A stretch of 64,000 nucleotides of DNA from Dactylonectria macrodidyma. Lineage: Eukaryota > Ascomycota > Sordariomycetes > Hypocreales > Nectriaceae. The notes below the pieces were generated by a model that saw only the letters and a program-made list of their open reading frames with translations, did not search any database and was not told the origin of the DNA. Below are positions 26,464-38,337 of this stretch, one piece after another (within the stretch, counting starts at the first letter, position 1; each line of letters starts with the position of its first letter). The stretch spans positions 744,001 through 808,000 of the forward strand of contig JAGMUV010000001.1 of NCBI GenBank assembly GCA_020744425.1. Direction: 5' to 3'. The position numbers were made by a program, and so were the translations under genes.

Positions 26464-26613
26464 AGATGAAGAAAGGGGTGACCTGGGGGCCAATGCTAGG
26501 GGTCTACGAGCATTCGGATTGCTCATTCACATGATTAGTCTCTATTCGTTCCTAGGTAAGGTTCTCTTTGTAGCTGGGTGTGTGGTATATGAGGAGCGGA
26601 AGAGCCACCCTAG

Positions 26614-29610
26614 CATACCTGGGCATTTTAGTTAACTTAAACCTAGTTTATGAGTTAACTTATAACTCTAACTTATAAAACTTATATAAGTTGAGTTTAA
26701 GTTATTACTACTAACTCGTAAGTTAACTTATAAACTTAGTATAGCATTCCTAGCGTCTAATTAGTCCGCTTTATAATCTAACCTAATCTATTATAACCCT
26801 TTTATTTAGAATCTTAAATAGTCTTTTAAGTTAATTATTATAATTATTAGTATGATTTATTAGTAAATTATATTAGAATAGAGCTAAAATAAAGTAAGGA
26901 TTATAATTAATATAAACTTATTTATAATAATTATAAATAATTATAATTAGTATTAAGTAGTAGGCTATTGCTTATAATATTAGAAGATTTAATATAAGTA
27001 TAAGAAGCTAATCTTTATTATTCTTTTAGAAGAATATAATAAAAAATATAATCTCTTTTACTTATATTCTTTATTATATAATTTATCTTTTAAGAGACTC
27101 TTTATTACTTTAATCTATTATCTATACTATTAAACTATTATTATAGTATTTAAAGTATTAACTATACTAAGCATACCCTCTTCTACTTCTAACTTTATTA
27201 ATATTAAGAGATTTTTTATAAAAGAGAAAGTAAAGCCTTATACTTTATATATTTACTTATACTATATAGTAAAGTGATAGAAGGATGGCTATAAGGGTAA
27301 TGCATAGTATTATATAAGGAATAATTATCTATTTTTAATTAGGCTCTTTAGTTAGTAGGATTAATCTTAGTAATCACTTGACTTATATATTATATTATTA
27401 ATTATACTATTTAAAGTAATATTATAGAATGCTTTTAATTAATAGGCTTATATTAAAGCTCTTATTAGCCTTTTTATATATTATAAAGTAGCCTTTTTAA
27501 TAATTAAGTAAGATAAGCTAAAGGACCTAGCTTTAGTATATAATCCTACTATTAAGGATAGTCTAATTACCTTCTGATATACTATAATGTATTATATCTT
27601 AGCTAGTTATAAGTTTTATACTACTTAGTTAGCTAACTCTCTTTAATCTGCTATTTTAATAATTCATATCTTATCTAATCTCTAGACATTACTATACTAA
27701 TATAGTATGCTTATAGTATGCAGATAGTAGGTTAATAAGGGCTATAAACTTCAAAAGGCGCTCTTAAGGCTGCTAGAGTATCAAAAAGACCACTTTAGCG
27801 AATCCTAGGCTGGCCTAATTACTAATATCCTAAGGCGATTCGAAATTTAATGCATAGGTTATTATACTAAGGATAACGCATCCTTAAATAATACCTACTT
27901 AGAAGCTTTATTAAAGAAGCTACTTTACGAGCAAGAAGTAAGTAAAGATAAATTTTCTATAACTATACTAACTAAGTTTCATCTAGATTATCTTTAATTC
28001 TATTTATTACTATATTTACTATTTTAGCTATATTATTAACCTTTCCTTTTAAGCTTTCTTTCTTATATGCTTAAAAGAAGCTTTATACACTGCCCTTAAT
28101 ACTACTAGTAATGCCCTTAGCATACAGTCTATTAAAACCTTCTCTACTATTCTAAATGAGAATATGCCTTTAGGACTTAATACTATAGTGAATTATATAT
28201 TAGAGAACTAGGGAAGATAGCTAAGACTTCTAACAAGAGATAGAACTACTTAGTAAGTAGAATTTAGTAAATAGGAAGGTATTAATGCTCTCTAGAAGCT
28301 CTACTATCTTACTATCTAGCTCTATAGCTCCTTAATCTATAGTAATAACTAGCATAAAGCTATAAGTTATAGTCTTAGGATTAATAATATAATATAGTAG
28401 TCCTTATAGTATAAAGTTATTAATATTACTCTAGATAAGAAGGCATAGATTGTCTAGTTTATAGTAGACTATAATAAGGATATTAGCTATACTTATCTTT
28501 TAATAGGCGCTAACTAGAATATACTATTAAAAATGCATACTTTCCTCTAGCCCTTTACTAAAGTAACTTTAATAATAGAAGGCAATAAAGCGAGCCTTTA
28601 TAGTATACTATAGCTAATAGATAGTCTTCTTAGCCACTTTAAGAAAGTGAAGGTAAGGTCTAGCTCTATTAAAAAAGCAGCCTTTAGCTAATATATTAGA
28701 TATATTACTTAACCCTAGAGTTCTATAATAGCCATATGCTTTATTCTATTAAGATAGGATAGTTTATATTTAATAAATACTATACTATATCTAATAAGGC
28801 TCCTATTTATATTACTATTCTGCTCCTCGACCTATACTATTAAAAAGCATACTTAGATAAGAATTAGAAGAGTGTGTGGATTAACCTAGTGATTATAAGA
28901 GTCTAGTAAATATAAGAAGAATATAATATTAATATTAATAGAGATATAAAAACTATTCTAGAGGATATTCTAGTACAGTTAGGGAAGCCGCCTTTATAGC
29001 TATAGCTATTATTATAGGAGATGGAGGTTAAGATAGCTCTTTTAACTAATAGTAATAACCTAGACGCATTTATTAATTCTCTAGCTATTAAGATTGATTA
29101 TAAACCTCTAGAGTAGTAGTATTGTATTAAATAATGATAGCAGTTTCTATACTTTAGCTATATAGCTATTAATATACTCTTAATAAGTCTTCAGTTAGTA
29201 GAGCTAGAAAGGACCTTCTTAAGCGCTCATAAGACTGTATTATAAGACTGGCTTTTGATAATATATGAGTAGCTATAGGAAGTTAAGTATTTTAATAACT
29301 AGATATAGAATAAGCATATTATTAGGACTTAGTATAGTAAACTAGGGCTAGTATATAATCCGGATATTACTAATAATAATATCGATATATAAATTAGTAA
29401 TATTAAATAGCATAGCGATTTTCTACACTTTAATACTAAATTCTTATTACTAACTTCCTATTTAAGAAGCTATAATATTATATAATCATTATATATAAGT
29501 TAACTCATGAGTCTGAGTTAAACTCATAAGTGAGTTAAGGCTAGGCCGTAACTTATATAAGTGAGTTAAAAGGGTCGAAACTCATGAGTTAACTCAAATG
29601 CCCAGGTATG
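26614..29610 (+). mobile_element. hAT-family DNA transposon, copy B, RIP-degraded, inverted relative to copy A
   Basis: TIRs start CATACCTGGGCATTT and end AAATGCCCAGGTATG. The 8-bp target duplications are perfect: CACCCTAG at 26606-26613 and 29611-29618. The dead transposase reads on the + strand, with GYYTKDNAS at 27857-27883 followed by the same downstream pattern as copy A. The 2997-bp length equals that of copy A. Its left end corresponds to the right end of copy A, so the copies are inverted. They differ mainly by transitions. Confidence 0.92.
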
Positions 29611-29618
29611 CACCCTAG

Positions 29619-30251
29619 CCTGGTTAAGAATTTTGAGCTTATACGGTCTTTACTAGTAAAATCATCAAGGTTTAACTATCAGACCCTCTCTTCGGGTCTC
29701 CTATGGCGGCTGCTTCTCGCTTTTGTTTCTAATCCTTCTTGATATTATTCCCTCTAGTGGGTGTTAATAATTGACGAAGCAACCAAGTCAGAAAGAGAGT
29801 GTTGGCTCTCGGGACTGGTGGGGCAAGCATGTAAACAGCTTATCGATGATAAGATAGATAGGTTGATAGGCATCGCAATCGATAAGCCATGGACCTGGGG
29901 GTTAACTTAAGCATGAACTTACCCTGTATCTATGGTCGAGACGGAGCTTCTTTGGCTTATCAGCAATGTCGAAACTGACAAGATGAAGAATGACTCTTAC
30001 AGAAATACTTCCGGTGCTTCTGAATCATTCAGTTCAGTAGCGCTGAAGGAATTACGCTTCTGTGACCTGTCCAACTCACGGCAGAATGGACGACATTCGA
30101 TTTCGGCAAGACTTAGAACCGAGTCAAATTATTCAAGCTATGAATCAGAGGAGTAGCTCAACAGCCTCTTAATAGTTTCGAATTACTCCGTATATAGCTT
30201 ATTTCGCGAATGGTAGACCCGAAGTCATATGAGTGACTGGCTAATATAGCA
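29619..30251. other. Intergenic region, no gene supported
   Basis: A + strand open frame of 74 codons (29932-30156) is serine-rich, has no family features, and is too short to support by itself. Otherwise featureless; downstream flank of the alpha/beta hydrolase. Confidence 0.5.
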
Positions 30252-31091
30252 TTACAACTCCTCGTATTCCGCCGGCAAGTCCTTCCCCTCAACCCAGGCC
30301 TTGATACCAAGTGCAAAGACTTCTGGGAACTGTAAACTCCAGGCATGGACAGCTCCCTTGACGACAAAAACCTGACTCTCATTATTGCCTCCCTGCCGGA
30401 GCAAAGGCCCCATCTCCCGTGTCGCTTCGACGTCGTCTTGGAGACCACCAGCAATGACTGCCGTTCGAACATGAATATCTCGTACCTTCTCGTAGTCGAA
30501 GTCCAGAATACTGGTGTAGTTGTCTCGAACTGTCTCCAAACTTCTGTTTTTGGCCATCTCGGCTTTGAGTTCTTCGTGTTTCGCCATGCCGTAGCTTGAA
30601 GCCATGCACCAGTAAAGAAAGTCTGGCATGGAGTGCAACAGACAGAGTAACACCCAGATAATCGTCGGCCGCAAGGACAGCCACCTGTAGAGTCCCCGGA
30701 ATGGATGCGCACCTGTCGCAAAGACGCTATGTACCAGTTCTGGGTAACAACGGGCCAGTTCCAGTGCGACAAAGCCCCCCATGCTCAATCCAACGACATG
30801 GGCCTTCCCATCGTGGGCATGACGCTTAATGATATCTGCGACACGGTCGGTTGTTGCCGGCAGAAGTGATGGGAGAATGCTTGAAGAGTTGGAGTGGCCG
30901 TTCGCGTCGACAAGGATCAGGTGGTAGTCTGAGGAGAGGTAGGGTGTCACATGTTCCCACTCCAAATGGCAGGAAAGGACCCCATGAATGAAGATGATCG
31001 ATGTAGACCCGGCGGGGTTGATGGATTCGAAGAAAAGCTCTTTGTCTTCGGATGGCGTCTCCGCCCTCGGTGGCAGTCGCCTTGTCGCCAT
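30252..31091 (-). CDS. Alpha/beta hydrolase
   Basis: Single exon, 279 aa, stop TAA. The alpha/beta hydrolase fold is plain. The oxyanion HG motif is at 36-37 (IIFIHGVLS), the strand-turn VDANGHS at 61-67, and the nucleophile elbow GLSMGG at 101-106 with Ser103. The acid is probably Asp219 or Asp220 (GGLQDD) and the histidine is His249 (VHAW). A hydrophobic cap segment lies at about 135-165. No signal peptide, so probably cytosolic. It is on the same strand as the dioxygenase upstream, 439 bp away, and could act in the same pathway. Substrate (ester, lactone or C-C bond) cannot be read from the sequence. Confidence 0.88.
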   Translation of the reverse strand: MATRRLPPRAETPSEDKELFFESINPAGSTSIIFIHGVLSCHLEWEHVTPYLSSDYHLILVDANGHSNSSSILPSLLPATTDRVADIIKRHAHDGKAHVVGLSMGGFVALELARCYPELVHSVFATGAHPFRGLYRWLSLRPTIIWVLLCLLHSMPDFLYWCMASSYGMAKHEELKAEMAKNRSLETVRDNYTSILDFDYEKVRDIHVRTAVIAGGLQDDVEATREMGPLLRQGGNNESQVFVVKGAVHAWSLQFPEVFALGIKAWVEGKDLPAEYEEL

Positions 31092-31530
31092 AAGCCAAGT
31101 TGGTCGCGAGGAAATGCTTCGAGCGAGAATTGGCGAGATGTGTGGTGTCGAAAAGCACGACGCCCGGCACCTGCTTTTTAAGTGTTTTTTTTTGCAAATA
31201 CCATTGGAGGAGGTAGCTATGCGACGATTGTCAGCAGTTCTACCAGCTGACCCTCAGCCCATTGAATGATGTACCTGCGGCCATTCCTGATTCGGGCTAA
31301 GCTCACCGCTACGGCGAGCCTAGACGCGTGCCAGACCATGAAACTCCAGGAAATAAACTTATTGGACTTCAATTCAAGATTTCAGCTTACCTAGGGTTGA
31401 GCATGCTGAGTTATAGGTATATAGCTTTTCTATCACATGCTACCACCTCAACCTCCTTACACACCCCAGTGAGGCCGGGTACAGGCAGGTCATTGTATTT
31501 AAAGTCCAAGTGGCTTGAAGCCTTGGCTAT
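31092..31530. other. Intergenic spacer between two - strand genes
   Basis: Downstream of the dioxygenase and upstream of the hydrolase, so it should hold the hydrolase promoter. An 11-base T run lies at about 31184-31194. No gene seen. Confidence 0.5.
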
Positions 31531-32632
31531 TTATTGGCTGAATGGCTTTGGTTGCGATCCATATGGAATGACCCTCACCATATGTCTTCTCTCATTGTCC
31601 TGGAAGTCAGGCACAGCCGAATGCCCGCATGATCTCTGATCCCAGACTACCACCGTTCCCTTCTCCCACTTCACGCGGCAGCTAAAGTCCATGCTCCTGA
31701 TATGGTTGTGGAGGAACGACAAAAGATGTTGAGACTCTTCAGGCAGGAACCCTTCAACTTGGCGAGCAATGGTCGGGTTCACAAAAAGTGCAGGCTTTCC
31801 AGTGACGGGATGTTGGATGACGAGTGGGTGAGTTGCGTTGATCGCTTCCTTCAAGGCGCGCTCGGTGCCGACCCGTCTGACTTCTCCTTCTGAGGCAGAG
31901 GTGTGCAGTAGGTTCAGTGACGATAATGTCTCCCTGAAAGCCGGCGATAGAGCTTCATAGGCTGCTGTGAGCGAAGTGAAAGCAGTGTCGCCGCCACCAG
32001 ACTCGGGCGTCTCAAGAACCCAGAAAAAGGTGGTTGAGGGGACATTAGGAGTAAAGGTCTGATCGATGTGCCAAAGATCGTAAGTTGTCCGTGGTCCCAA
32101 GAGGGTTCTCAGATTGCCGCTGGCATAATGTTAGATCTAGCAACATGGTAGAAATAGCAAGACCTACGATTTTTCATCCGCATAAACAACATGGAACTCA
32201 GGTCCAGTGCCTTCGGGGTAGCCCATTGTAGGGTGGCGATGGAGCGGACCATAATGTTTGACAATGTCAAGCTGTTTGTCAAATCCAGCGTCTGCAAAAT
32301 CTTGGTCCCTCTGGTTTTTGGCATCAGTAGCGATTCGCACACTTCAGAACTCAATGGCGACTGACGAAAACAACGACACCCCTCTCAGCGGCCAGCAGAG
32401 CAAGCTCATCGAGCCCACTTTGTGTGAGCTTACTGATCTGCACCCCTCGGATTTCGGTGCCAATCCTCGGCGTGATGTTGACCACAGATGCCCCAGACTT
32501 CAGCAGCGATGGCTTCGATGGGTCGGCACGATTGCCGGGCTCCTCTGCGTCGAACAAGGGTACCGCTTCGGGTGCGACATACCCATCAGATCGAGTGGGG
32601 AGATAGGCAGGGTACAACGGTTCAGGAGACAT
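31531..32632 (-). CDS. TauD/TfdA-type Fe(II)/2-oxoglutarate dioxygenase
   Basis: Three exons: 32632-32366, 32310-32168, 32119-31531. The introns are GTCAGT..CAG and GTAGGT..CAG. The joined frame gives 332 aa. The metal-binding triad is visible: His154 and Asp156 in DLWHIDQTF and His303 in SCGHSAVPDF; Arg319 (MVRVIPYG) fits the 2-oxoglutarate-binding arginine. The family decarboxylates 2-oxoglutarate while hydroxylating the substrate next to a sulfonate, sulfate ester, ether or purine carbon. No targeting peptide, so cytosolic. It is divergent from a Dal5-type permease across 753 bp, which suggests uptake and cleavage of one organic anion. Taurine or another sulfonate is the obvious guess; a fungal xanthine dioxygenase-like role is an alternative. 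Confidence 0.88.
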
Positions 32633-33385
32633 GGCGGCTTGTCAATGTACGTAAAGTGTGCAAACACAGCAAGTAGTTTAGTGATTTCCGGAGGAGTCTG
32701 TGCTCGAAGCTGCATGTTCTTGGGAGAATCGAGACCGCATGGTAACATCACCCCATATTGTACTGTAGTTGACGCATGCGCCTTATCTCCAAGGCCAATT
32801 ACCAGTAGCCTTTGTGTCGGCGATTGTCCGACCAGCTTGGACGAATCTGGCAATATTCGTTGTCGCCATCCGCTGCCAAGCGAGCCATCACACGCTAACC
32901 AAGAAACAAGCTCTTGACAATATTTAGTGACGAAGACGCAATTGATGCTACGCATCGGCTACTAACCGCTTCGGCTTTGAGGTTTGCAATCGCTGCACTC
33001 ATTATTGGATGGCTATTTAAGGGTGGAGAAGCTCGCATGGTTGAATGGGCCCACCTGCTAAATCGAAGCCAACTACGATTCATCGCTTGTGTCACAGACG
33101 TCGCTCTTGGGTCGGGACATGATTCAGAATGTTACTCGAAATGGGGTCTTTCGGTATGATTCCGTCATGGTAGCCTTGTAATGGGGTGCGGTGAAAGCCG
33201 ATTTGCCTCGACTGGAAAAAACGAAAAGGAAAAGAGCAAACCTTGAGACGCATTACCATTGCCACAATATATATACAATGCTGCCGTCCGCATAATATAC
33301 TTCTGTCGACCTCATCAATCAGCTTAGATTCCATCATTCTGACTCTACCAGGTTGTCTGTCTCACCCGTTCGACAACCGACAACC
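32633..33385. promoter_or_regulatory. Shared divergent promoter region of dioxygenase and permease
   Basis: This 753-bp region separates the two starts. An ATGA-N5-TCAT inverted repeat (ATGATTCCGTCAT) at 33156-33168 is a plausible bZIP-type site, but it is only loosely like the Cys3/MetR consensus. No other clear element was recognised. Confidence 0.4.
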
Positions 33386-35037
33386 ATGTCGCCCACAGCC
33401 AGTCTGAAGAACAGGCCGACCCCGGAGGATCGTCATCTTGACGGTCTTCCCAAGTCAACCTCATGGCTCGCCAAGATCCACCCTTACTTCAGGGACCCGA
33501 GAAATGTTCTCCTCCTCAAGCTCGACACGCTGCTTCTATCATGGGCATTCGTGGCCGGTGTACGCCACCCATCCTGAAATCGCACCCGTGCATCAAAACT
33601 AATGGGATTTAAGCTGTTCAAAGATATGGATCAGAGCGCTACGACTGCTGCGTATGTTTCGGGCATGAAAGAGGACCTGGAGCTGTTTGGAAACGAGTTG
33701 GTGGAGTTTACGACCTGGTTCTCGGTTGGCTATGCCCTTTTCATCGTCCCCTCGCAATTGATCCAGACGCGGGTCCGGCCATCGATCTTCCTCCCTATTT
33801 GCGAAATAGTCTGGGGACTGTTCACCCTAGTCACCTATAAGGCGACAAATGCGAAGACCATCTACGCGCTGCGATTCTTCCTCGGAGTCTTCGAGTCGAC
33901 TTCCTGGCCCGGCATTGTTTCACTCATCTTGAACTGGTTAGCATCAATTCCCCTTCAAAATGATTTTCTATTAACATTATTAGGTACACGCCCAAAGAGC
34001 TCGGAAAAAGACTCGCCATCTTCGGCGTTAGTGGTGTCGCTGGAAACATGTTCCTAGGCATTGTCCAAGCCGCCCTGTACAAGAACCTCAACGGCGTCAG
34101 GGGCCTCGCAGGCTGGCAATGGCTTTTTGTCATCTCAGGTATCATGACCATCTTCTGGGGCATCGTTGGATTCTTTGTGATCCCTGATTCGCCTGCCATC
34201 ACGCGGGCCCTCTATCTGTCAGAAGAAGAGCGAGAACTTTCTCGCACTAGGATGAGCGACAGCGGCACCAAGACATCCAGCCTCATTCCGTTTAAGGTCC
34301 TGGTTCAAAAGCTCAAGCTTCTCGTCAAGAGCCCAATTACCTATCTCTACCTGGCGGGTTATTTGCAATTCGCCTGGAGCCAGCGTGCGAATGCCTACTT
34401 CTTGCTCTACTTGAAGGGTCTTACGAAGTCGAATGGCGACCCTTTGTACTCAGTCTACACCGTCAATCTCATCCCTCTGGGAGGTTATGCCATTAGTATT
34501 GTGTGCAACATCGGACTCAATGCGCTCAGCGACTGGAAGGGCTGGCGATGGCAGGTTGCAGTCGCAGTGGCAACCTTGCAATTGCTTGCGACTTCAGTTC
34601 TTGCTGGCTGGCCCGACTCTCGACAAACCATAATGGCATTTTACTTTTTGACTTTTGCCACGGCCGCTTGGGGGTATGCTCTTCTCGCTTGGATGGCCGA
34701 GATCCTCCGCAAAGAGCCAGAGATCCGATCGATTCTTGTGGGACTTGCTGTCACTCTGGTGTATGTTGGGCATGCGACCATTCCACTCCGCGCGTGGCGC
34801 GTGAGCGACAGCCCGAGGTATCCAATCGGTTTTCCCCTAGCAGCGGCTTTTGCTGCTGGAAGCATCATTGCCATTCTGGGATTGCGTCTGTACATTACCA
34901 AGTATCCTGACATTTTGGACTGGGGACTGGACCGAGATGAAGCCGAAGCTCGAGCGGTTGAAGAGACTATCCCTGGCGATGAGTCTGTTGATGGCGACGA
35001 TACAAAGGAACCTGGGCAGCAAAAGGTTCGGGTATAG
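33386..35037 (+). CDS. MFS permease, Dal5 (anion:cation symporter) family
   Basis: Exons 33386-33559, 33614-33936 and 33984-35037. Introns start GTACGC and GTTAGC and end AAG and TAG. The joined product is 516 aa. The ACS/Dal5 signature is visible: a KxxDxS..TAAYVSGMKEDLxLxGNEL block after the first membrane helix, then SVGYALFIVPSQLIQTRVRPS, and PDSPAITRALYLSEEER before the central loop, with about 12 hydrophobic segments. The tail is acidic and cytosolic (...DESVDGDDTKEP). Family members import allantoate, nicotinate, pantothenate, biotin precursors or sulfonates by proton symport at the plasma membrane. The dioxygenase next door makes a sulfonate or similar acid the likely cargo (inference). 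The chosen start is the second in-frame Met of the open frame. Confidence 0.88.
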
Positions 35038-36389
35038 CGCAGAAGCCAGTATTCTAGACTTTACCACCGGTAGCCTTCAATCGGGATAGTGGAAGCCCCA
35101 TTCTAAATATAGCGTAGTATTTTTATGATTAATCGCAGTCCTTGATGTTATGCTATTGAACTTTGTATCTAGGTTTCAAGCTCGCAATCTCGTCGCGAAA
35201 TGTAAACGAGGCTTTGACTTGTATTTTATGCTCCTGTGTTGCAGCTGAAGTCTGGTCTATTAACCGAGAAGTTGACGGTTAAAGCAGGCACTACGACACG
35301 ATAATTACACGACATTTGCATTGCCCTCAGCCGTCATATCATGCCTACGGAGAGCTCATCCACAGATCGATGAGTCTGTATTCCACCAGCCTACGACACA
35401 TGCTTGCTGTGTGCGTTCCTCTCTACACGAAGAAGTACAGGTGAGCTTCAACCGTTGGTTTCTCAGTGTCATTAGGACAAATAGCAGCACAACGATGTGA
35501 TTGCATTCCAATTCCATAATTCCCAGAAATTCTATAAACAAAGATCCTTTGTAGGCTGCATCACGTGTTTATATCGAACCTGAACGACGTGCATACCCAT
35601 TTGGAACATGCATGCACTTTTTCACTACTCGGCGGAGAAAACCTTGGTCATGGTCAAGCCTGGTAGTCATATCGTATGCCAAGGCTGTTTTTTGTGCGAG
35701 AAATCGCGGACCATATTGGATGGGTAGGGATTGGGTTGCAAATATTAGTTAGTGCGGCATTGAAGGTGCTGGCTGTTTGCATAGTTGTTCTGACGGATCT
35801 GGACTGGGGCATTTAATACCTGAATTGCACAGTGCGGTTAATGTCATTTTAGCATCAGTACACACTAGCTTTGAGGCCAGAATTACTGAAATTATGATTC
35901 CGCTTGTTCGCTTCCTCATTATGTGTCCTGATATCTTAGAATGTCCTGCTTTTATTAGATATTTTGTAATTTTTTTAATCTGAAAGAGCCTGGGTTTGTA
36001 GTGAAGCTCTCTGACGCGTCATGCCAAGGCGGACGAGACAGTTTGAGAAGGTTTTGGTCGCCGGCCAATCGACAGCCGAAGTTTTGAATCACGTAAGCGA
36101 ATGGGGTTTGCATCAACGATGGCTTGGCTTGGAAGGCGAGCTAGCCAAGTCACCAGCTGAGGCTGAGATGTCGTTCGTTGGGTGCGACCTTCATCCTCCC
36201 TCTCATTCAAGGCTGTTGAGATAAGAGAGCGAACGAGTCATCCAGCGTGCCATCCAGGACGACGTGACACTTTGCGCGACGCGGGGACTGGAACGAACCG
36301 GCCCGACCCGCATCGGTCCCTGAAATCCCGACGTCTGGCGTCCCAAGTCCACGCCTGGACGCGGTGACCCCGCTCAGACTGCTGCCCTC
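35038..36389. other. Intergenic region, no gene recognised
   Basis: 1.35 kb of moderately AT-rich DNA, with only short frames without family features. A CACGTG box lies near 35563. The last 380 bases should be the ferric reductase promoter; one GATAAG occurs near 36222, but it is not a full siderophore-repressor type site. Confidence 0.5.
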
Positions 36390-38337
36390 ATGAGTTTCGT
36401 TGCACGGCATGGCGACCACGAGCATGGACACGAGGAGGAGGAGGGACATGGCCATGGGAGCGAAGACTCAATCAGACAGAAGGCGCTGGCCTCATTGTTT
36501 TGGTATGTGGTCGCTGCGGTTCTCGTAACTGGGTTTATCGCGAGGTTGATCGTCGCATTCATTGCCCGCCAGCGGTAAGTCCCCATCTCTCTGCACAGAA
36601 GCTGGTAGCTGACTCTCTGGCAATAGATCGAAGAGTCGAGGGTCGCGATTCAGCGACGATTCCTCAGTCTTGATGACAATTGAAAGGTTATTTGAGGCAC
36701 CGCGCGCCGCAGTTTCCAGCTCCTTTCTCTCTCGCCGCCGCCCTCTCTGGTTGGCCGCCGTTCCATTGAGAAAGACATTCTTGGTCGTCGTCTACGCCGC
36801 TTTTGTGAGTTTCCTCTTGACATATAAGGCTGTAAAGCATGACGGCAACTACATGGAGCGCCTGGGATTCCGGGCCGCCTGGGTCACAGTGACGCAGACA
36901 TCGCTGCCCTTCTTGCTTGCTGCTCGAACGAATCCCATCGGCCTCATCCTGGGTACCTCGTACGATAGGATCAACTGGTTCCACCGATGGGTCTCTCGAA
37001 TATTTGTTGCCACTGCGACTATTCATGGCACATTCTTCGTCGTCGAATGGATTGCCGCCGACTTCTTCTGGACCGAGCTGAGGACGGTGGGCATGGTGAA
37101 ATGGGGACTCGCCGCCTGGACTGTTTTGATCTGGACGCTTGTTTCCACCTTGTCGCCCTTTCGCCGTCTTCGATATGAGTTTTTCGTTCTGCAGCACATC
37201 CTCTCAGTGGTTCTGCTGTTGGTGTTTCTGCTTCTCCACGTTCCCGACCATCATCACTTTAGCGTCTGGTGTGCTGTCGCCGCGTTTCTGTACGATGTCG
37301 TTACCAGATCCGCCAACCCCCTGTGGCGAAATATCCGCCTCCGCCTTTCATCTGGCGTCTTTACTCGATTCGCGCATCATGCGCAGGTCGATGCCGTCGA
37401 TAGCGACCTGACCATTGTGACGATTCGCAATGTGGGCTTCACCTGGACACCAGGCCAACACGTCCTCATTTGGTCACCGACCCTCCCTTGGCAGTTCCCG
37501 CATCCATTCACCATTTCTAGTATTCCAAGCACAGATTCATCTAGCCGTGACCTTCAACTGGCACTCAAAACAAAAGTTGGGTTCACAAGGGAACTCAATG
37601 ACTGGGCTCGGAAAGCGAACAGTGGTGGTGGAGATGGCACCCTGCGCGTTCTTCTTGCGGGCCCGTACGGTGCTATTCCAGATTGGAGGCAGTACGACAA
37701 TGTGGTATTGGTCGCGGCAGCAACGGGCGGTACCTTCACCACTCCTATTCTGGAAGACCTCCTCACGTCGCAGTCACCGGGGCGAGTGCGAAAGCTTAGC
37801 GCCCTTTACATCGCCCGTCGCAAAGCTCACGTCGAGCCTTTTATTCAGCGGATTTCCCAAGTGATTTCCAGGGCAAAGGAGATGGGAATCTCAGTACGGA
37901 TCGAAGTTGCTATTACCAAGAGCTCTAGAGGTGTCGCCGACCTGAACGAAAGCCCAGCAAACGAAAGCCGAGAGAGGCTAATCGAACCGGAACCTCGTCA
38001 TGGTGGCAGAGGGAACAGCGTAGAACTGGAGAGGTTTTCCATTGACTCGAATGGATCAAGTGGCAGTGAAAGGGATGATCAATTATTGAAGGAAGAGGTG
38101 GGACTCGGTCTAGAAGATGGGTATGCGTATGACGCGTCCTCCATCACGGAGACCGAAGGACGTCCTGATATAGCTGCTTTCTTGCGCATCGCCGTTGGCA
38201 ACGTTCCCGGGAATGTAGCCGTGGCTGTTTGTGGTGGCAGTCCGATTGAGCGGGCTGTTCAGATGGCTGTTGCGTCTTGTCGAAGAGATCAGGTAGAACA
38301 GGACATTTTCCTCCACGTAGAAAGGGCAGACATGTAG
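36390..38337 (+). CDS. Ferric reductase-like transmembrane flavocytochrome
   Basis: Exons 36390-36574 and 36627-38337, intron GTAAGT..TAG, 631 aa. The N-terminus is unusual: HGDHEHGHEEEEGHGHG within residues 7-23, then a membrane helix near 35-58. The ferric-reductase domain has the bis-heme histidines with canonical spacing: His181/His195 and His252/His266. The FAD motif HPFTISS is at 354-360, the NADPH-site GPYG at 407-410 and CGGSP at 597-601. This is the complete FRE architecture, expected to move electrons from cytosolic NADPH across the plasma or vacuolar membrane to Fe(III) or Cu(II). A low-complexity acidic/serine loop (about 490-565) is inserted before the last NADPH strand. Substrate metal not determinable. 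Confidence 0.9.

Larger units (their letters stand above)
24386..26605. other. Non-RIPed island between two inverted hAT copies
   Basis: About 2.2 kb of normal GC content, sharply bounded by the two target duplications. It carries no intact gene. It holds decayed coding frames on the - strand in its left half and on the + strand in its right half, annotated separately. Confidence 0.7.

Noticed and set aside
21373..29618. One composite transposon made of the two hAT copies
   Set aside because: Each copy has its own distinct 8-bp target duplication, so they inserted independently; the outermost flanks do not match each other.
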